From Nocardia australiensis (GTDB taxonomy: Bacteria > Actinomycetota > Actinomycetes > Mycobacteriales > Mycobacteriaceae): a DNA stretch of 64,000 nucleotides. The stretch is from NCBI RefSeq assembly GCF_020733705.1, contig NZ_JAJFZM010000001.1:3162001-3226000 (forward strand), written 5' to 3'. The notes beneath the pieces are model-generated. The model made no database searches, was not told the DNA's origin, and saw only the letters and a list, made by a program, of their open reading frames with translations. Below are positions 37,343-46,026 of the stretch, piece after piece; the first letter of the stretch is position 1, and each line of letters starts with the position of its first letter. The translations under genes and the position numbers were made by a program.

Positions 37343-38536
37343 ATGGGCGGTCCGCACATCTCTCCGAAACTGCGCGCGATCATGGACGACTACGCACACG
37401 GCCGTGTGCACGAGCCGGTCCGGTTCGACGAGCCGACCGGCCGCTGGGAGGTGCTGCGCTACGTCGACGGGCTGCGGGTGATCTCCGACTTCGAGGTCTT
37501 TTCCAACGACCTCAGCGAGTTCATTCCGGACCACGAGGAGCTACGCAACTTCAGCAAGGGCAACTTCCAGGCGATGGACGAGCCTCGGCACAAGGAGCTG
37601 CGCGGACTGGTCACCCAGGGGTTCACGCCGAAGTTCGTGCAGAGCCTGGTGCCCAGGGTGAAGCAGGTCGCGGCGGAACTGCTGGACGCGACGCTGGAAC
37701 GTGGCCAGGAGCGGGTCGACATCGTGGCCGAGCTGGCGGCCCCGCTGCCGGTGATCGTCATCGCCGAGGTGATGGGCCTGCCCGTGACCGACCGGTATCT
37801 GTTCCGCAAGTGGGCGGACGCCCTGCTGGTGGACAACGGAGTGGACGCGCTGTTCAGCGAGGAGGGTGTGGCCGCGATGGCGCCGTCCATCCGGGAAATG
37901 AACCAGTATCTGCTCAGCCACGTCGACTCCTACCGCCGCTCCGACAAAGAGGGCATGATCGGTGACCTGCTGGACGCGGAGCTGAACGGCCGCAAACTGG
38001 ACGACTTCGAGATCCTCGGGTTCCTCGCGCTGCTGCTCATCGCCGGGCACCTCACCACCAGCACTGTGCTCACCAATGCGTTGCTGTGCTTGGACGAGAA
38101 CCCGGGTCTGGTCCAGCGGCTGCGCGCCGAGCCCGCGTTGCTGGCGCCGACGATCGAAGAGGTTATGCGCTACCGATCGCCGCTGGTGTGGGTGGACCGC
38201 CGCGCGCTCACCGACGTCGAGCTGGGCGGCCGGCTGATCCCGAAGGGCTCGCTGGTCAGCGCGTCGCTGGTCTCGACCATGCGCGACGAGACCGAGTTCG
38301 TCGAACCGGATGTGTTCGACATCCATCGCAAGCAGGCGCGGCATCTGGCCTTCGGCAAGGGCATCCACTTCTGTCTCGGCGCACCGCTGGCCCGGCAGGA
38401 GGTCCGCATCGCGCTGACCGCCCTGTTCGAGCGGTTCGAGGACTTCCGGGTGGCCGAGGACGAGGAGATCGTGTTCCACGACCCCAAGGACTTCAACGGC
38501 ACCAAGAAGCTCCCGATGAACCTGGTGCGCCGATGA
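37343..38536 (+). CDS. Cytochrome P450
   Basis: 397 residues with all P450 landmarks: I-helix AGHLTT (234-239), ExxR at 273-276 (EEVMRYRSP), and the haem loop FGKGIHFCLGAPLAR with Cys344. This is a functional bacterial class I P450, unlike the two helper proteins. It likely hydroxylates the polyketide skeleton. No ferredoxin gene is adjacent. It is coupled by ATGA overlap to the flavin oxidase. Confidence 0.9.
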   Translation: MGGPHISPKLRAIMDDYAHGRVHEPVRFDEPTGRWEVLRYVDGLRVISDFEVFSNDLSEFIPDHEELRNFSKGNFQAMDEPRHKELRGLVTQGFTPKFVQSLVPRVKQVAAELLDATLERGQERVDIVAELAAPLPVIVIAEVMGLPVTDRYLFRKWADALLVDNGVDALFSEEGVAAMAPSIREMNQYLLSHVDSYRRSDKEGMIGDLLDAELNGRKLDDFEILGFLALLLIAGHLTTSTVLTNALLCLDENPGLVQRLRAEPALLAPTIEEVMRYRSPLVWVDRRALTDVELGGRLIPKGSLVSASLVSTMRDETEFVEPDVFDIHRKQARHLAFGKGIHFCLGAPLARQEVRIALTALFERFEDFRVAEDEEIVFHDPKDFNGTKKLPMNLVRR

Positions 38537-40029
38537 CCGGCATGCTCGATCGCACCGCCATCACCCCCGCGGACCCCCGGTACGCCGAGGTGACGACGGC
38601 CGCCAACGGCCGCTTCCGCTGCACGCCGCGCATCGTCCACGTGCCCGCCACACCGGGGGAAGTGGTGGCGGCGGTGCAGTCGGCGGCCGACACCGGCGCA
38701 CGATTGGCGGTACGCAGCGGGGGCCACTGTCTGGAGGACTTCGTCGACTCGCCGGAAACCGAGGTGCTGCTGGACCTTTCGCGGCTGAACCGGGTGGACT
38801 ACGACCCACGGATGCGGGCGTTCGCCATCGAGCCGGGCGCGCTGCTCGGCGAGGTCTACCGCAGTTTGCTCAAGGGCTGGGGCGTCACCATCCCGGCCGG
38901 CCTGGAGTACACGGTCGGCGCCGGCGGGCACATCCTCGGCGGCGGCTATGGGCCGTTGACTCGCGCACACGGTTGCGTCGTCGATCACCTGTACGCGGTC
39001 GAGGTCGTCACCGTGGACGCGGCGGGAACGGCCCGGACTGTCGTTGCCACCCGGGATCCGGCCGACCCGCACCACGATCTCTGGTGGGCGCACACCGGTT
39101 GCGGCGGTGGGAATTTCGGTGTGGTCACCAAGTACTGGATGCGTGCGCCGGAGGCCATAGGCGACGACCCGGCGGGGCTGCTGCCGCAACCGCCTGCCGA
39201 GGTGCTGGACGGCCTGACGTCCTGGTCGTGGTCGGACCTGACACCGGAGTCCTTTCGCCGGCTGCTGGCCAACCACGGCCGTTGGCACGAACAGCACAGT
39301 GCGCCGGGCATGCCGGAGAATGCGCTGTTCTCCATCCTTACGGTGCTGCGTGCCCAGACGAATACCATCGCCCTGCTCACCCAGGTGGACGCGACCGCCG
39401 ACGCCGCCGAGCAGATGCTGTCGGATTACCTCGACGCGCTCAATGAAGGTGTCGGTGTCGATTACCGCCATGACGTGCGGCAGCGACCGTGGCTGCGGTC
39501 GATGCTGTGGCCCCGGATGCGCGGCGACGTCTATGGACAGCGGGCGAAATGCAAGGCCGCCTACCTGCGGCGGCGGTACACCGACGAGCAGATCGACGTC
39601 ATCTACCGCTACCTGACCGACGACGCGTACGACAACCCGACCGCCGGGGTCATCCTCGCCGCGTACGGCGGGCAAGCGTCGGCGGTGGCACCCGATGCCA
39701 CTGCCACCGCGCAGCGTGACTCGGTACTGAAGGCGTTCTACCTGAACAATTGGACCGACCCGACCGGGGAAGACCGGCACATCGCCTGGATCCGGTCGTT
39801 CTACCGCGATCTGTACGCGGGCAGCGGCGGCGTCCCGGACCTGAACGGGCAGGCAGACGGGTCATATATCAACTACCCGGACACCGACCTGGCCGATCCG
39901 TACTGGAACACGTCGGAATCGGCCTGGCACGACCTGTACTACAAGGACAACTACCCGCGCCTGCGACGGGTCAAGGCCGCGTACGACCCGACCGGCTTCT
40001 TCCGGCACGCGCTGGGCATCACGGCTTGA
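38533..40029 (+). CDS. FAD-linked oxidase, BBE/AknOx type
   Basis: 498 residues. The N-terminal FAD (PP-loop) domain has RSGGHCLEDF with His65 as the likely covalent FAD ligand, and GAGGHILGGGYGPLTRAHG. The C-terminus YYKDNYPRLRRVKAAYDPTGFF is typical of berberine-bridge-like enzymes. AknOx, the aclacinomycin oxidoreductase, attaches FAD to both His70 and Cys130. The position matching Cys130 is Glu125 here, so attachment is probably by histidine only. It may oxidise a terminal sugar hydroxyl or the aglycone. Confidence 0.85.
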   Translation: MTGMLDRTAITPADPRYAEVTTAANGRFRCTPRIVHVPATPGEVVAAVQSAADTGARLAVRSGGHCLEDFVDSPETEVLLDLSRLNRVDYDPRMRAFAIEPGALLGEVYRSLLKGWGVTIPAGLEYTVGAGGHILGGGYGPLTRAHGCVVDHLYAVEVVTVDAAGTARTVVATRDPADPHHDLWWAHTGCGGGNFGVVTKYWMRAPEAIGDDPAGLLPQPPAEVLDGLTSWSWSDLTPESFRRLLANHGRWHEQHSAPGMPENALFSILTVLRAQTNTIALLTQVDATADAAEQMLSDYLDALNEGVGVDYRHDVRQRPWLRSMLWPRMRGDVYGQRAKCKAAYLRRRYTDEQIDVIYRYLTDDAYDNPTAGVILAAYGGQASAVAPDATATAQRDSVLKAFYLNNWTDPTGEDRHIAWIRSFYRDLYAGSGGVPDLNGQADGSYINYPDTDLADPYWNTSESAWHDLYYKDNYPRLRRVKAAYDPTGFFRHALGITA

Positions 40030-40034
40030 GACCA

Positions 40035-40065
40035 GGCCCAATCGCCCCGCACGGGCGACCGGGCC
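40035..40065. terminator. Hairpin between convergent genes
   Basis: Nested inverted repeat: outer arms GGCCC/GGGCC and inner arms TCGCCC/GGGCGA around a short loop. It lies between the end of the flavin oxidase gene and the end of the SWIM gene. It may serve both strands, although T-tracts are lacking. Confidence 0.45.
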
Positions 40066-40072
40066 GGCTCGA

Positions 40073-40633
40073 TCAGCCGTAGAAGGTCGCTGGATCCAGG
40101 TCGGTCAGCGGGATCCAGTCCGGGTCGGCGTCCTCGGCCGCCGCCGCACTGTCCATCCGCAGCTCCACTGCCAGCCGCGGTCGCTCGTCCACCCGCATCG
40201 ATAGCGCGTACAGGCCGGCGAGGATGTGCACGCACGGCCGCTTGCGGGTCCGGCAGTCGCAGGTCGCGACCTGCTCGGCCAGCGGAACTGCGAAAGTGAT
40301 GCCCGCGGCAGTGAACTCGGCCTCGAGACTGTCCGGCAGGTCGCCGGTGGCCAGGCCGGGGTTGGCCGCCAGCGACTTCGCGATCAGCCGCTCGGCGTCG
40401 TGCTTGGTCTCCTCGGGCCACGGTGGCAGCTCGATCCGGACAGTGGACTCGGCGCCCGACACGACCACCTTCGCGGTGACCACGCCGACCTCGGTGGTCA
40501 GCGTGGCGCCGTGGTTGCGGGCGATGCTGCGCGCCTTGGGCAGCAACGGGTTGGGGACCGCGGTGGCGGTGGTCTCGACGGTGCGGGTCCAGCAGCGCCC
40601 CCAGGGGGTGGCGCCGAATTCGGCGGGAATCAC
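40073..40633 (-). CDS. SWIM zinc-finger protein
   Basis: 186 residues. The SWIM motif CDC-x5-PCVH (CDCRTRKRPCVHILAGLYAL) is near residue 125. The N-terminus FGATPWGRCWTRTVE is typical of small SWIM proteins encoded beside SNF2-family helicases in actinobacteria. It overlaps the helicase stop region by 4 bases, so the pair is co-translated. It is thought to bind DNA or assist the helicase. It is embedded in the cluster without an obvious biosynthetic role. Confidence 0.85.
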   Translation of the reverse strand: MIPAEFGATPWGRCWTRTVETTATAVPNPLLPKARSIARNHGATLTTEVGVVTAKVVVSGAESTVRIELPPWPEETKHDAERLIAKSLAANPGLATGDLPDSLEAEFTAAGITFAVPLAEQVATCDCRTRKRPCVHILAGLYALSMRVDERPRLAVELRMDSAAAAEDADPDWIPLTDLDPATFYG

Positions 40634-42513
40634 GAGATCGCTCCCAAGTCGAGGTCGAGGACGGCGTGCAGTTCGTCGTCGGACAGCTTGGCGAGCGCGG
40701 CCTCGGTGTCACCGCCGACGACGACGTCGGCGACCCCGCGCTTGGCGTCGTGCATCTGCGCTATGTGGTCCTCGATCGTGCCGCCGGAGACCAGCGTGTA
40801 CACGTTGAGCGTGCGCTGCTGGCCGATGCGGTGGGCACGGTCGGTGGCCTGCTCCTCGACGGCCGGGTTCCACCAGCGGTCGTAGTGCATCACGTGCGCG
40901 GCTCGGGTCAGATTGAGCCCGAACCCGGCCGCGCGCAGACTCAGCAGCAGCACCGGCGGCGAGTCGTCGTCCTCCTGGAACGCACGAACCATCTCGTCCC
41001 GCTTGTCGCCGGAGAGCCCCCCGTGCAGAAACGGCACCGGGCCGGTGCCCAGCGTCTTGCCGAGCGACGCCGACAGCAGCTCGCCCATGATGCGGTACTG
41101 GGTGAATACCAGGGCGCGGTCGCCGTCGTCGACGATCTCGGACAACATCTCGGTGGCCCGGTCGAACTTGCCGGACCGGCCGGGACCCGCGGGGCCGTCC
41201 TCGAGGTAGTGCGCCGGGTGGTTGCAGATCTGCTTGAGCGCGGTCAGCAGCGCCAGCACCCGGCCGCTGCGCCCGATACCGCTGCCCAGGCCCTGGTTGA
41301 ACGCCCGGTCCGTGGCCTCCCGGTACAGCCGCACCTGCTCGTCGGTGAGGGTGCAGATCATCGAGGTGTACTGCTTGGGCGGCAGTTCGGCGGCGACCAG
41401 GGCCTTGGTGCGGCGCAGCATATGCGGGCGCACCAGGGCGTTGAGTGCGGCGGCGGCGGGTGCGGAGCGGCGTTGTTCGATCGGCGCGACGAACCGCTGC
41501 CGGAACCGTCCGCGGGTGCCAAGCAGTCCCGGGTTGGTCACGTTGAAGATCGACCACAGCTCGTCGAGCCGGTTCTCCACCGGGGTGCCGGTCATGGCGA
41601 TCCGCACGGTCGCAGTCAGCCGCGCGGCAGCCCGGCTGGCCTGCGCGTCCGGATTCTTGATCTGCTGGGCCTCGTCCAGCACGACGATGTCCCAGGCGGT
41701 GTCCAGCAGCGGCTTGTCGCTGCGCAGCACTGGGTAGCTGGTGATCACGACGGTGCCCGGTTCCCACTGCTCCGGCAGGTCGCGGGTGCTGCCGTGGTAG
41801 CGGAGCACCGGGGAGGTAGGGGAGAAGCGCGCGAGTTCGCGCCGCCAGTTGCCGATCAGCGAGGTCGGGCAGACCACCAGGTGCGGGCGCTCGGAGCGGC
41901 GGATCGCCAGCAGGCAGATGGCCTGGAGTGTCTTGCCGAGGCCCATCTCGTCGGCCAGGACGCCGCCGGTGCCGAGTTCGGGGCGCGAGTTGAGCCAGGC
42001 CACGCCGTGCACCTGGTAGGGGCGCAGTTGGGCGTCCACCGCCGTGGCGTCCAGGGTGGCCGTGGTGTTCGCCGCCCGGCGGAACTGGGTCAGCAGCGCC
42101 GCCGGGGCGGCGACCGCCGCACCCTCCTGATTCGTCACGGCGTGCGCGGCGACGGGCATCCGGTCGGCCAGGTCGGCGAAGTCGGCGTCGTTGGCCGCGC
42201 CGTCGCCGTCCAACAGCCGGGCGGCCGCCTGCCAGTTCCTGACCGACTTGCCTACCTTCGCCCGCCGGTCCAGCGCGATCAGGGCGGGCACGGCCTCGTT
42301 CAGATCGATGAGCCGGACGTCCCGGTCGGCGGCGACAACCACGTCGCCCTCGGGTGCGGCCAGCGAACAGGTCGCGACCCGTCCGGTAGGCAGGCCGTGT
42401 TCGCGCACGGCCGCGTCCAGGTCGTCGGGCCCCCACCAGGCGAAGGCGTTCTCGGCGGGAATGAATGTGGCCTGCAGGCGGGGAACTTGCGTTCGTCCAG
42501 ACAGTAGGACCAA
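40630..42513 (-). CDS. SNF2-family DNA helicase/ATPase
   Basis: About 627 residues if the TTG at 42513 is used. The frame stays open to 42648, with GTG at 42573 or 42648 as alternatives, and none has a well-placed ribosome site. Motif I is DEMGLGKTLQ, motif II DEAQ, motif III MTGTPVENR, and motifs V-VI FGLNLTRAAHVMHYDRWWNP with DRAHRIGQQR. It is a Swi2/Snf2 ATPase of the RapA/HepA-like group that remodels protein-DNA complexes or helps repair. The pair with a SWIM protein is common in actinobacterial chromosomes, which makes its place inside a polyketide cluster notable. Confidence 0.85.
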   Translation of the reverse strand: MVLLSGRTQVPRLQATFIPAENAFAWWGPDDLDAAVREHGLPTGRVATCSLAAPEGDVVVAADRDVRLIDLNEAVPALIALDRRAKVGKSVRNWQAAARLLDGDGAANDADFADLADRMPVAAHAVTNQEGAAVAAPAALLTQFRRAANTTATLDATAVDAQLRPYQVHGVAWLNSRPELGTGGVLADEMGLGKTLQAICLLAIRRSERPHLVVCPTSLIGNWRRELARFSPTSPVLRYHGSTRDLPEQWEPGTVVITSYPVLRSDKPLLDTAWDIVVLDEAQQIKNPDAQASRAAARLTATVRIAMTGTPVENRLDELWSIFNVTNPGLLGTRGRFRQRFVAPIEQRRSAPAAAALNALVRPHMLRRTKALVAAELPPKQYTSMICTLTDEQVRLYREATDRAFNQGLGSGIGRSGRVLALLTALKQICNHPAHYLEDGPAGPGRSGKFDRATEMLSEIVDDGDRALVFTQYRIMGELLSASLGKTLGTGPVPFLHGGLSGDKRDEMVRAFQEDDDSPPVLLLSLRAAGFGLNLTRAAHVMHYDRWWNPAVEEQATDRAHRIGQQRTLNVYTLVSGGTIEDHIAQMHDAKRGVADVVVGGDTEAALAKLSDDELHAVLDLDLGAIS

Positions 42514-42573
42514 CTCCTTGCTTATCCTGCGGTCGCGAATGACCTTGCGTGGGGCAACTACTGCTCGCCGCAC

Positions 42574-42637
42574 TATTGTGTAGCGGTGATATTGTGTACC
42601 GGAAATATTGTGCAGCGTGAAAGTTGTGCGACGCAAG
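42574..42637. repeat. Four 16-bp tandem iterons in the helicase/marR divergent promoter
   Basis: TATTGTG starts at 42574, 42590 and 42606, and AGTTGTG at 42622, with an exact 16-base period. Bases after each core are partly conserved (TAGCGG, TACCGG, CAGCGT, CGACGC). The block is AT-rich for this genome. It lies between the leftward SNF2 gene and the rightward MarR gene, so it is a likely regulator-binding array. Confidence 0.75.
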
Positions 42638-42665
42638 GATACTTCCACGGATCGGGTCGTGTCAC

Positions 42666-43136
42666 ATGACTATGGGACAGCAGGAGAAACCACAGGTCAG
42701 CGCATTGCTGGAGCTGCTGCCGGACTGGCTTCAGCAGCTGATCCGGATCAACAGCCTGGTCGCGGCCCGGATGGGCGTGATCATGACCGACTTCCACTGT
42801 CTGCACGCACTCCAGCAGAGCGGGCCGACCACGCCCGGCGCGCTGGCCGCCCGCGTGGGCCTCACGGCGGGTTCGGCCACGCGCATGGTCGACCGGCTGG
42901 AGGCGGCGGGCTGCGTCACCCGCGCGCCCGACCCCAAGGACCGGCGCAAGGTCGTGGTCGTGCCCACTCCCGAAGGGTTGGAGCGAGCCAGTTCCTACTA
43001 CGCGGGCCTGACCGCCCAGACCCACCGTGACCTGGCCGATTTCACCGAGGAGGAGTTGCAGGTGCTGCTCCGGTTCGTCGAGCGCAGCCTGGCCAGTGCC
43101 ATCGCGGAGGCCGAGCGGTTGAGCGCGGGTTCGTGA
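42666..43136 (+). CDS. MarR-family transcriptional regulator
   Basis: 156 residues from the ATG at 42666 (42672 is also possible). Winged helix-turn-helix with TDFHCLHALQQSGPTTPGAL, AARVGLTAGSATRMVDRLEA and the wing DPKDRRKVVVVPTPEG. MarR proteins usually repress efflux or detoxification genes and respond to aromatic ligands, so sensing the aromatic product or an intermediate is plausible. It probably binds the iteron array just upstream. Confidence 0.85.
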   Translation: MTMGQQEKPQVSALLELLPDWLQQLIRINSLVAARMGVIMTDFHCLHALQQSGPTTPGALAARVGLTAGSATRMVDRLEAAGCVTRAPDPKDRRKVVVVPTPEGLERASSYYAGLTAQTHRDLADFTEEELQVLLRFVERSLASAIAEAERLSAGS

Positions 43137-43171
43137 CGGCCGGCCACTCGGTTCACGACGAAATCAAGCGC

Positions 43172-45904
43172 TCAGTGCTGGGTAAACGTCCATGCTCCGG
43201 ATCCGGTCCGGTAGGTGGCATGCTTTTCGTTCCGGTCGATTAGTCGCGTCTCCTCGGCAGCTTTGATTTCCGCGTTTTTCCGCAGCAGGGGTACCACGAC
43301 GGTGGCGGTGCTGTTCGCTGGTACGACGACGTCCAAAGTCACTGCGGTGCCGTCGCGGTGCCAGCGGCTGACGATCTTCCCGCGGACGGTCCGGATCGTC
43401 GCGGTCACCGTTGTCAGCGAGCCGACAATGGCGGGGGCGATGCGGATCCTGTCGAAGGCGACCGCGTCGGGGTCCGGCTGAATTCCGGCGAGGCCACGGG
43501 TGAACCACGAGGTCAATCCGCCGAGGATATTCAGGTCTGCCACGCCTTCGCGGCCGTTCCATTCCCAGCTTTCCGGTAGTGCGGTGGCACCGTGCTCGAG
43601 CCAGTATCCGTAGCTGGGGTAGCTGGTTTGGACAGCGACGTCGTAGAGAACGTCGTGCCGGCCGGCGTCGGTGAGGACACGGACAATCGCGACCAGTCCG
43701 ATCATCCCGGCGTTGAGGTGGTTTCCGGATTCTCTGATGTTCTCGACGAGAGTGGCCAGCACCGGTGCACGCAATTCCTGCGGGGGTGCGCCGATATCGA
43801 GGGCGAGAGCCGTGGCTGTCTGCGACCCCCGCGCGTACGTGGCAGTGGCAGGGTCGAAGAATTTCTGGTGGTACCGGGTTGCTATCGCCTCGGCTTTGCG
43901 CCGGTACTCGAGCGCGTCGTCGGGGTGGTTCAGGGCGTGCGCGATGCCGGCCATGGCGGTAGCGATTTGCCAATATCCCCAGGCCACTGTCATTTCGGGT
44001 GGGGTGAAGTGGGCGTTGTCCGGGTCGAACGGATATTGCCAGTGCTGGCCCGGGTACATCCAATCACCGAAGTAGCCTTCCGCGAACTCGCCCGCCAGGT
44101 AGATCCCGTCCTGCTCGCGCGATTGCAGCAGCCGAAAGAATTGCCGCATTCCCGGATAGTGGCGTCGTAGCGACGCGGTGTCACCGTAGCGGCGGTAGCT
44201 TTCATAGGCTTGCACGATCGGCGCTCCGGTCCAGTTGATATCGCCGATGTACCAGAAATCGGTGGGATCGGGGACGATGCCGGGCAGGGCGCCGTCCGGG
44301 CGTTGCGCGTCGAAGACGTCACGCAGCATCGCTTGGTTGTAGGCGGCGAAGTCGTAGCGGTGGACACTGCTGAGCGCGACACCGCGGTCGGCCTGCCAGC
44401 CGGCCTTCTCCCGGTTGGGATCGGTGGGCATGGTCGGCGCGATCATGGCGCTTTGCATGCTGCGATCGGCGATTCGGTCTATGTCGTTCAGCAGTTGGTC
44501 GGAGCAGTCGAACTCGGCGGTGGCGCCGGTTGCGGCGCGCACCGCGATCCCGGTCACGCTCGAAAGGAGCGGCCGGTTCGGCAGTCCGCGAATTTCGAGG
44601 TACCGGAATCCGTGGTAGGTGAAGCGGGGATGCCAGGTCTCGACTCCGTTGCCCGCCAACGTGTAGTGATCGGCGACAACGACATTCGGCACCCACCCGA
44701 CCATGCCGCTCTGGCTGACTCGTCCGTTGTCGAGGTACCAGCCCGGAAAGAGCGCGATCCGCGTCCCGGCGGGCCCTTCGACGTTGATCTGCGGCCATCC
44801 GACGAAGGACGTGCCGAAATCGAAGACGTATACGTCGGGCTCGGGTTCGGTTATCGCGACCGCGGGTAGCCGCTGCGCCTCGACCACAGCGGGTTCGAAT
44901 TGCGCGCTGAGCGCCGCGGGAGTGTCAGCGGTGACGGCGGCGGATCGCCACCCGGAGTGGTCGCCGTCGGGCCGATCCCAGCCGGGTTGCCAGCGGCGGG
45001 CGTCGTAGTCCTCGCCCCCGTAATAGCCCGAGAAGTCGAGGGGCCCGTCGTCGACCCGCCAGGTGGCGTCGCTGGACACCCGCTGGAGTGTCCCGTCGGC
45101 ATAGCGGATCTCCAACTGTGCGATAACCTTCGGCTCGCCGGACAGCCGGACCGTCTCTCCGCTGCCGCCGAGACCGTTCTTCCAGGTCACCGACTCCCAG
45201 TAGCGGCCTTCCCGTTCGGGCACATTGAAGAAGCCGTTACCGACCAGCAGTCCCACGACGTTGTCGTCGGCGCGCAGGTATTCCGCGACATCGTAGGTCC
45301 GGTACAGCGCTCGTTTGCGGTAGTCGGTAATGCTCGGCACCAGGACGTCCGCGCCGACTTTGCGGCCGTTGAGCCGCGCTTCGAACAGGCCGAGCCCCGA
45401 CACGTACAGGCGCGCCTGCTCGATCCGCTGGCCCGGCGCGGTGGTGAAACGCTTGGCGAAGATCGGTAATGGTCGCTGCTTCCGGGGCGTGGGCGCAGAG
45501 TCGGTGATCCATTCCGCCGTCCAATCGGCCGGCTCGAGCAGGCCCATATCCCAGCGGGCGATCGGACTCCAGGCCGATACGCGATCATCGTCAGTCCAGA
45601 CCCGGACCTGCCAGAACACCTGCTCGCGCGCGGACAACGGCCGTCCGCCGTATCCGATATCCACCTGCTGATCCGATGCCGTCGTGCCGGAATCCCACAG
45701 GTCCGGCTGGTCCAGTTCGAGGTAGTGCGGAGTCGAGGCGGCTCTGATCTGGTATGCCGATTGAGTGACGGCACGGTCGGCCGAGATCAGTCGCCAACCC
45801 AGCGCAGGTGCCCGGTCATCGATCCCGTGCGGGTCGACGAGGTAGTTCGCCATCAGGCCCGCGACCACGACTTCGCCGTGCGCCTCCGCAACATTGCTGT
45901 CCAT
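43172..45904 (-). CDS. Alpha-L-rhamnosidase, glycoside hydrolase family 78
   Basis: 910 residues without a signal peptide. It has the family layout: N-terminal beta domains (APALGWRLISADRAVTQSAY, WTAEWITDS, ARLYVSGLGLFEARLNG), an (alpha/alpha)6 domain with PTDPNREKAGWQADRG and IGDINWTGAP near the acidic catalytic residues, and a C-terminal beta domain (FDRIRIAPAIVG). It would remove terminal L-rhamnose. Inside a cluster that makes rhamnose-type sugars it could trim a protective or misplaced sugar in the cytoplasm. It runs convergently with the MarR gene, and an unrelated catabolic role is possible. Confidence 0.85.
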   Translation of the reverse strand: MDSNVAEAHGEVVVAGLMANYLVDPHGIDDRAPALGWRLISADRAVTQSAYQIRAASTPHYLELDQPDLWDSGTTASDQQVDIGYGGRPLSAREQVFWQVRVWTDDDRVSAWSPIARWDMGLLEPADWTAEWITDSAPTPRKQRPLPIFAKRFTTAPGQRIEQARLYVSGLGLFEARLNGRKVGADVLVPSITDYRKRALYRTYDVAEYLRADDNVVGLLVGNGFFNVPEREGRYWESVTWKNGLGGSGETVRLSGEPKVIAQLEIRYADGTLQRVSSDATWRVDDGPLDFSGYYGGEDYDARRWQPGWDRPDGDHSGWRSAAVTADTPAALSAQFEPAVVEAQRLPAVAITEPEPDVYVFDFGTSFVGWPQINVEGPAGTRIALFPGWYLDNGRVSQSGMVGWVPNVVVADHYTLAGNGVETWHPRFTYHGFRYLEIRGLPNRPLLSSVTGIAVRAATGATAEFDCSDQLLNDIDRIADRSMQSAMIAPTMPTDPNREKAGWQADRGVALSSVHRYDFAAYNQAMLRDVFDAQRPDGALPGIVPDPTDFWYIGDINWTGAPIVQAYESYRRYGDTASLRRHYPGMRQFFRLLQSREQDGIYLAGEFAEGYFGDWMYPGQHWQYPFDPDNAHFTPPEMTVAWGYWQIATAMAGIAHALNHPDDALEYRRKAEAIATRYHQKFFDPATATYARGSQTATALALDIGAPPQELRAPVLATLVENIRESGNHLNAGMIGLVAIVRVLTDAGRHDVLYDVAVQTSYPSYGYWLEHGATALPESWEWNGREGVADLNILGGLTSWFTRGLAGIQPDPDAVAFDRIRIAPAIVGSLTTVTATIRTVRGKIVSRWHRDGTAVTLDVVVPANSTATVVVPLLRKNAEIKAAEETRLIDRNEKHATYRTGSGAWTFTQH

Positions 45905-46026
45905 ACAAGCTTCTTCTCCCCAATCGGAACGGGCCGTAAAAGTAATTCGATCAATCGCGATGCTAGTGCGCAGAATTGTTTCGCGCAGCGGGGCTATAGC
46001 AGAATTAAAGCGTTCTTCGCTAGAGT

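Noticed and set aside
38086..38532. Upstream extension of the flavin oxidase frame into the P450 gene
   Set aside because: The extension translates to Arg/Ala-rich nonsense; the ATG at 38533 overlapping the P450 stop is the natural start.
40666..42507. Long plus-strand frame opposite the SNF2 helicase
   Set aside because: Low-complexity, Gly/Arg-rich translation without motifs; the helicase motifs on the minus strand explain the sequence.
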